From JBGVSA01 sp047605765 (GTDB lineage Bacteria; Pseudomonadota; Gammaproteobacteria; Burkholderiales; Rhodocyclaceae): 6,065 bases of DNA. The stretch spans positions 1 to 6,065 of the forward strand of contig JASGFB010000168.1 in NCBI GenBank assembly GCA_047605765.1, in the 5' to 3' direction. The position numbers and the translations under genes are program-made. Position 1 is the first letter of the stretch, and the number at the start of each line of letters is the position of its first letter. The notes under the pieces are model-generated. The model did no database searches. It had not been told where the DNA came from and saw only the letters and a list, made by a program, of their open reading frames with translations. Shown in pieces: positions 3,982-6,065 of this stretch.

Positions 3982-6065
3982 TTAGAACACCCCCTGCACT
4001 CCCACCATCACGCTGCGCCCGCCCTGCGGTGCGATGTCCTTGAGCACGGAGCTGTGTTCGCGGACCTCGGCGTCGAGCAGGTTGTTCAGCTTGAGGTAGG
4101 CGGTCAGGCTGGCCTGGCGCACCGGCAGTGTGTAGGTGAAGGTGGCGCCCACCAGGGTGTAGTCGTCGGTGGGCAGTTCGTTGGCGGCGACGCGGCGTTG
4201 GGCGGCGCCGTATTTGACGTCTACGCTGGCGCCCCAGCGACCGAGGGCGTAGTCCGCGCCCAGGCCGAGGTGCATGGGCGAGATGCGCGGCAGCGGCTCA
4301 CCGGTGTCGACGTTGGTGGCGCGCACGTAGTCGGCCATGGCGCGCAGGTCGACATTGCCATTGCCGCCTTCGTAGACGCGGTACTTGCCCTGTGCCTCCA
4401 GGCCGGCGAAGCGGGCGCGCACGGCGCGTTGCTGCGCTTCGGGCAGCAGCTCTTCGCCCGACACGTCGGCAATGCCATCGTCATCAGCGTCCACCGGGTT
4501 CAGCTCGCCGTCCGCACCGCGCAGGTTGCCGGTGTTGTAGAGCGCGATGTAGTTGGAGAAGCGCGTGTAGAAGCCGCCGACGCTGAACGAATGCTTGCCC
4601 GACTTCCAACGCAACTGGGCATCCAGTGCGTTGGATTTTTCGCGCGACAGGCCGGCGTCACCGACTTCGTACTGGCCGGTGGCGACGTGCGGCCCGTTGG
4701 AAAACAGCTCGTTGTAGGTCGGTGCGCGTTCGGTGTGCGACAGGTTGGCCGCGATGCCGAAGCCATGGCCGAGGTCATACAGCGAACCGAAGGCTGCGCT
4801 GGTTGGTGTGAAGCTGCGGCTCTGCGCGTCGCCGAAGCGGGGCGTGCCGGGGTTGTTGACGTCTTCCGGCCCGCCGCCGGCGGAGTTCAGTTCGACGTTC
4901 TCGATGCGTCCGCCGAAGGTCAGCCTGAGCCGGTCAAGGGGCAGCTCTTCGTAGATGTAGCCGGCCTGGCTCTTGGTGCGCACGTCCGGCAGCAGGGCCT
5001 CGTCGCCCAGTGCGTTGAAATCGCTGCGCGCGAACTGCACGCCGACCACGCCGGTCATGGGGCCGATCTTGCCGTGGGTGGCTTCGATGCCTGCCTCCCA
5101 GCCCTTGTTGTTGAACACCGTGCCGACTTCGCCATCTTCGATTTCGCGGTGCTGGTAGTCGGTATACGCGGCGCGCAGCTTGACCTTGTCGATGACGGTG
5201 CCCAGTTCGGTGGCTTCCGAGGCGAACTCCCAGCGATTGCTCTTCATGCGGATGCGCACGTCTTCTTCGGCCACCGTGCCGTACTCGCTGTCGAAGGACG
5301 AATAGGCCAAGCCGGCGTAGCCGTGATCGAGCGTCACCGATGCGCCCACGGCGCCGCCGTTGCTGCTGGCGTCGCTGTTGGGCAGTTTGTCGCGCGGCTC
5401 GTCATCTTGCGGCGATTGCTGGCGGCGGCGTTCGGAGCGTGCATCGCCGGGGATCGACAGATCGTCGGTGATGCGGCGATAACCGTCCACGTGCAGCGCG
5501 ATACGCCCGTCGCCGCCTTCGAGGACGGCGGCGGCGCTGCGCTCGTTGGCGGCGCCGCCGATGCGTGCGTCGATGCGGCCGGTGAAGCCTTCGATGGCGG
5601 CGCTCGGTACGCGGTTGTCGATGGTGTTGACCACGCCACCGACGGCGTTGCCGCCGTACATCAGCGCGGCCGGCCCGCGCACGACTTCGATGCGGTCGGC
5701 CACCAGCGGGTCGACGGGCACGGCATGGTCCGGACTGAGGGCGGACACGTCCAGCGTGCCGATGCCGTTCTGCATGAGCTTGATGCGGTTTTCATCAAGG
5801 CCGCGGATGACCGGGCGCGATGCGTTGGGGCCGAAATTGCTGGCGGTCACGCCGGGGATGCCGTCGAGCGTTTCGCCCAGGGTGCTGCCACGACGCAGCA
5901 GCAGATCCTTGCCGCTGAGGACGGAGGTCGGCGAGACCAGATCAAAGAGTGAGCTGCCCAGGGGATTGGCGGTGACCACCACGGGTGCCAACGGGGCATC
6001 GGGGGTGGACTGGGCGTGGGCGAGGCCGGCCCAGGCCAGCGGCAGGGCTGCAGCGAGCGTGGCGG
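3982..6065 (-). CDS. znuD: ZnuD-like TonB-dependent outer-membrane receptor, 5' end missing
   Basis: 693 residues are visible; the frame stays open to the right edge, so the start codon lies outside. Numbering from the first full codon (6061-6063): a signal peptide core and cleavage site (residues 1-17, ending LAHA before QS), a TonB box-like PVVVTA (27-32), a plug domain to about residue 155, then a 22-strand-type barrel ending in the terminal Phe usual for outer-membrane proteins. The plug holds RPVIRGLDENRIKLMQNG, then SALSPDHAVPVDPL, IEVVRGPAALMYGGNAVGGV and IDNRVP, which I recognise from ZnuD, the zinc-import receptor described in Neisseria. The Asp112-His113 pair (codons 5725-5730) and His459 in NGPHVATG fit the zinc-ligand positions I recall for ZnuD; a Glu in the acidic EIEDGEVG segment (307-314) could be the other. 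The promoter, and any Zur site, is out of view. Substrate could differ (another metal or chelate); receptor identity is certain, zinc likely. Confidence 0.85.
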   Translation of the reverse strand, partial: ATLAAALPLAWAGLAHAQSTPDAPLAPVVVTANPLGSSLFDLVSPTSVLSGKDLLLRRGSTLGETLDGIPGVTASNFGPNASRPVIRGLDENRIKLMQNGIGTLDVSALSPDHAVPVDPLVADRIEVVRGPAALMYGGNAVGGVVNTIDNRVPSAAIEGFTGRIDARIGGAANERSAAAVLEGGDGRIALHVDGYRRITDDLSIPGDARSERRRQQSPQDDEPRDKLPNSDASSNGGAVGASVTLDHGYAGLAYSSFDSEYGTVAEEDVRIRMKSNRWEFASEATELGTVIDKVKLRAAYTDYQHREIEDGEVGTVFNNKGWEAGIEATHGKIGPMTGVVGVQFARSDFNALGDEALLPDVRTKSQAGYIYEELPLDRLRLTFGGRIENVELNSAGGGPEDVNNPGTPRFGDAQSRSFTPTSAAFGSLYDLGHGFGIAANLSHTERAPTYNELFSNGPHVATGQYEVGDAGLSREKSNALDAQLRWKSGKHSFSVGGFYTRFSNYIALYNTGNLRGADGELNPVDADDDGIADVSGEELLPEAQQRAVRARFAGLEAQGKYRVYEGGNGNVDLRAMADYVRATNVDTGEPLPRISPMHLGLGADYALGRWGASVDVKYGAAQRRVAANELPTDDYTLVGATFTYTLPVRQASLTAYLKLNNLLDAEVREHSSVLKDIAPQGGRSVMVGVQGVF

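Noticed and set aside
4054..5952. 632-residue open frame on the plus strand opposite the receptor gene
   Set aside because: It is codon-aligned antisense to the TonB-dependent receptor, where high-GC codon usage removes stops. Its product shows only repetitive Val/Ala/Gly/Asp-rich sequence with no recognisable domain, while the minus strand encodes a complete family pattern.
5989..5991. TTG as the start codon of the receptor
   Set aside because: The frame continues upstream through a clear signal-peptide core and cleavage site to the window edge, so this is an internal Leu codon just before the TonB box.

Overview
This GC-rich window (my estimate by eye is mid-60s percent GC) reads like chromosomal DNA of a betaproteobacterium, possibly Rhodocyclales or Burkholderiales. 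That rests on protein types: a DUF1631 protein, a short ribbon-helix-helix protein starting MCRLFVGADP, a YceH protein, a YeiW-type cysteine-cluster protein and a ZnuD-like receptor. The taxonomic call is an inference. No RNA gene, CRISPR array, insertion sequence or phage gene is visible.

Layout. Bases 1-52 are an exact inverted copy of bases 442-493, which lie inside the first gene; a fold-back assembly or amplification artefact is the simplest explanation. A sigma70-like promoter at 110-138 sits just ahead of a long plus-strand gene (149-2095, DUF1631 family). Two more plus-strand genes follow, each with its own extended -10 promoter: a ribbon-helix-helix protein (2179-2556) and yceH (2625-3275). 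A small minus-strand gene of unknown function (3283-3552) converges on yceH with only 7 bp between the stop codons. It is divergent from yeiW (3670-3930, GTG start), and the 117 bp between them hold a long imperfect inverted repeat and a second hairpin next to the yeiW ribosome binding site. yeiW converges on a large minus-strand TonB-dependent receptor gene (3982 to beyond 6065). A strong 11-bp-stem hairpin between them looks like the receptor's terminator.

How the genes relate. They do not form one pathway or one operon; most have their own promoter or orientation. The clearest physiological theme is metal handling: the receptor resembles ZnuD, an outer-membrane zinc importer, and keeps the Asp-His pair expected for zinc binding in that family, while YeiW is a cysteine-cluster protein likely to bind metal. 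Any functional link between these two convergent genes is speculation. The receptor lacks its start codon and first residues, which lie past the right edge.

I saw no convincing new multi-gene system. The items most worth checking are the 52-bp inverted repeat at the left edge, the structured element at 3576-3656, a shared AAGCCA/TGGCTT dyad at two sites, and a calcium-loop-like DADDDGIAD motif in the receptor.
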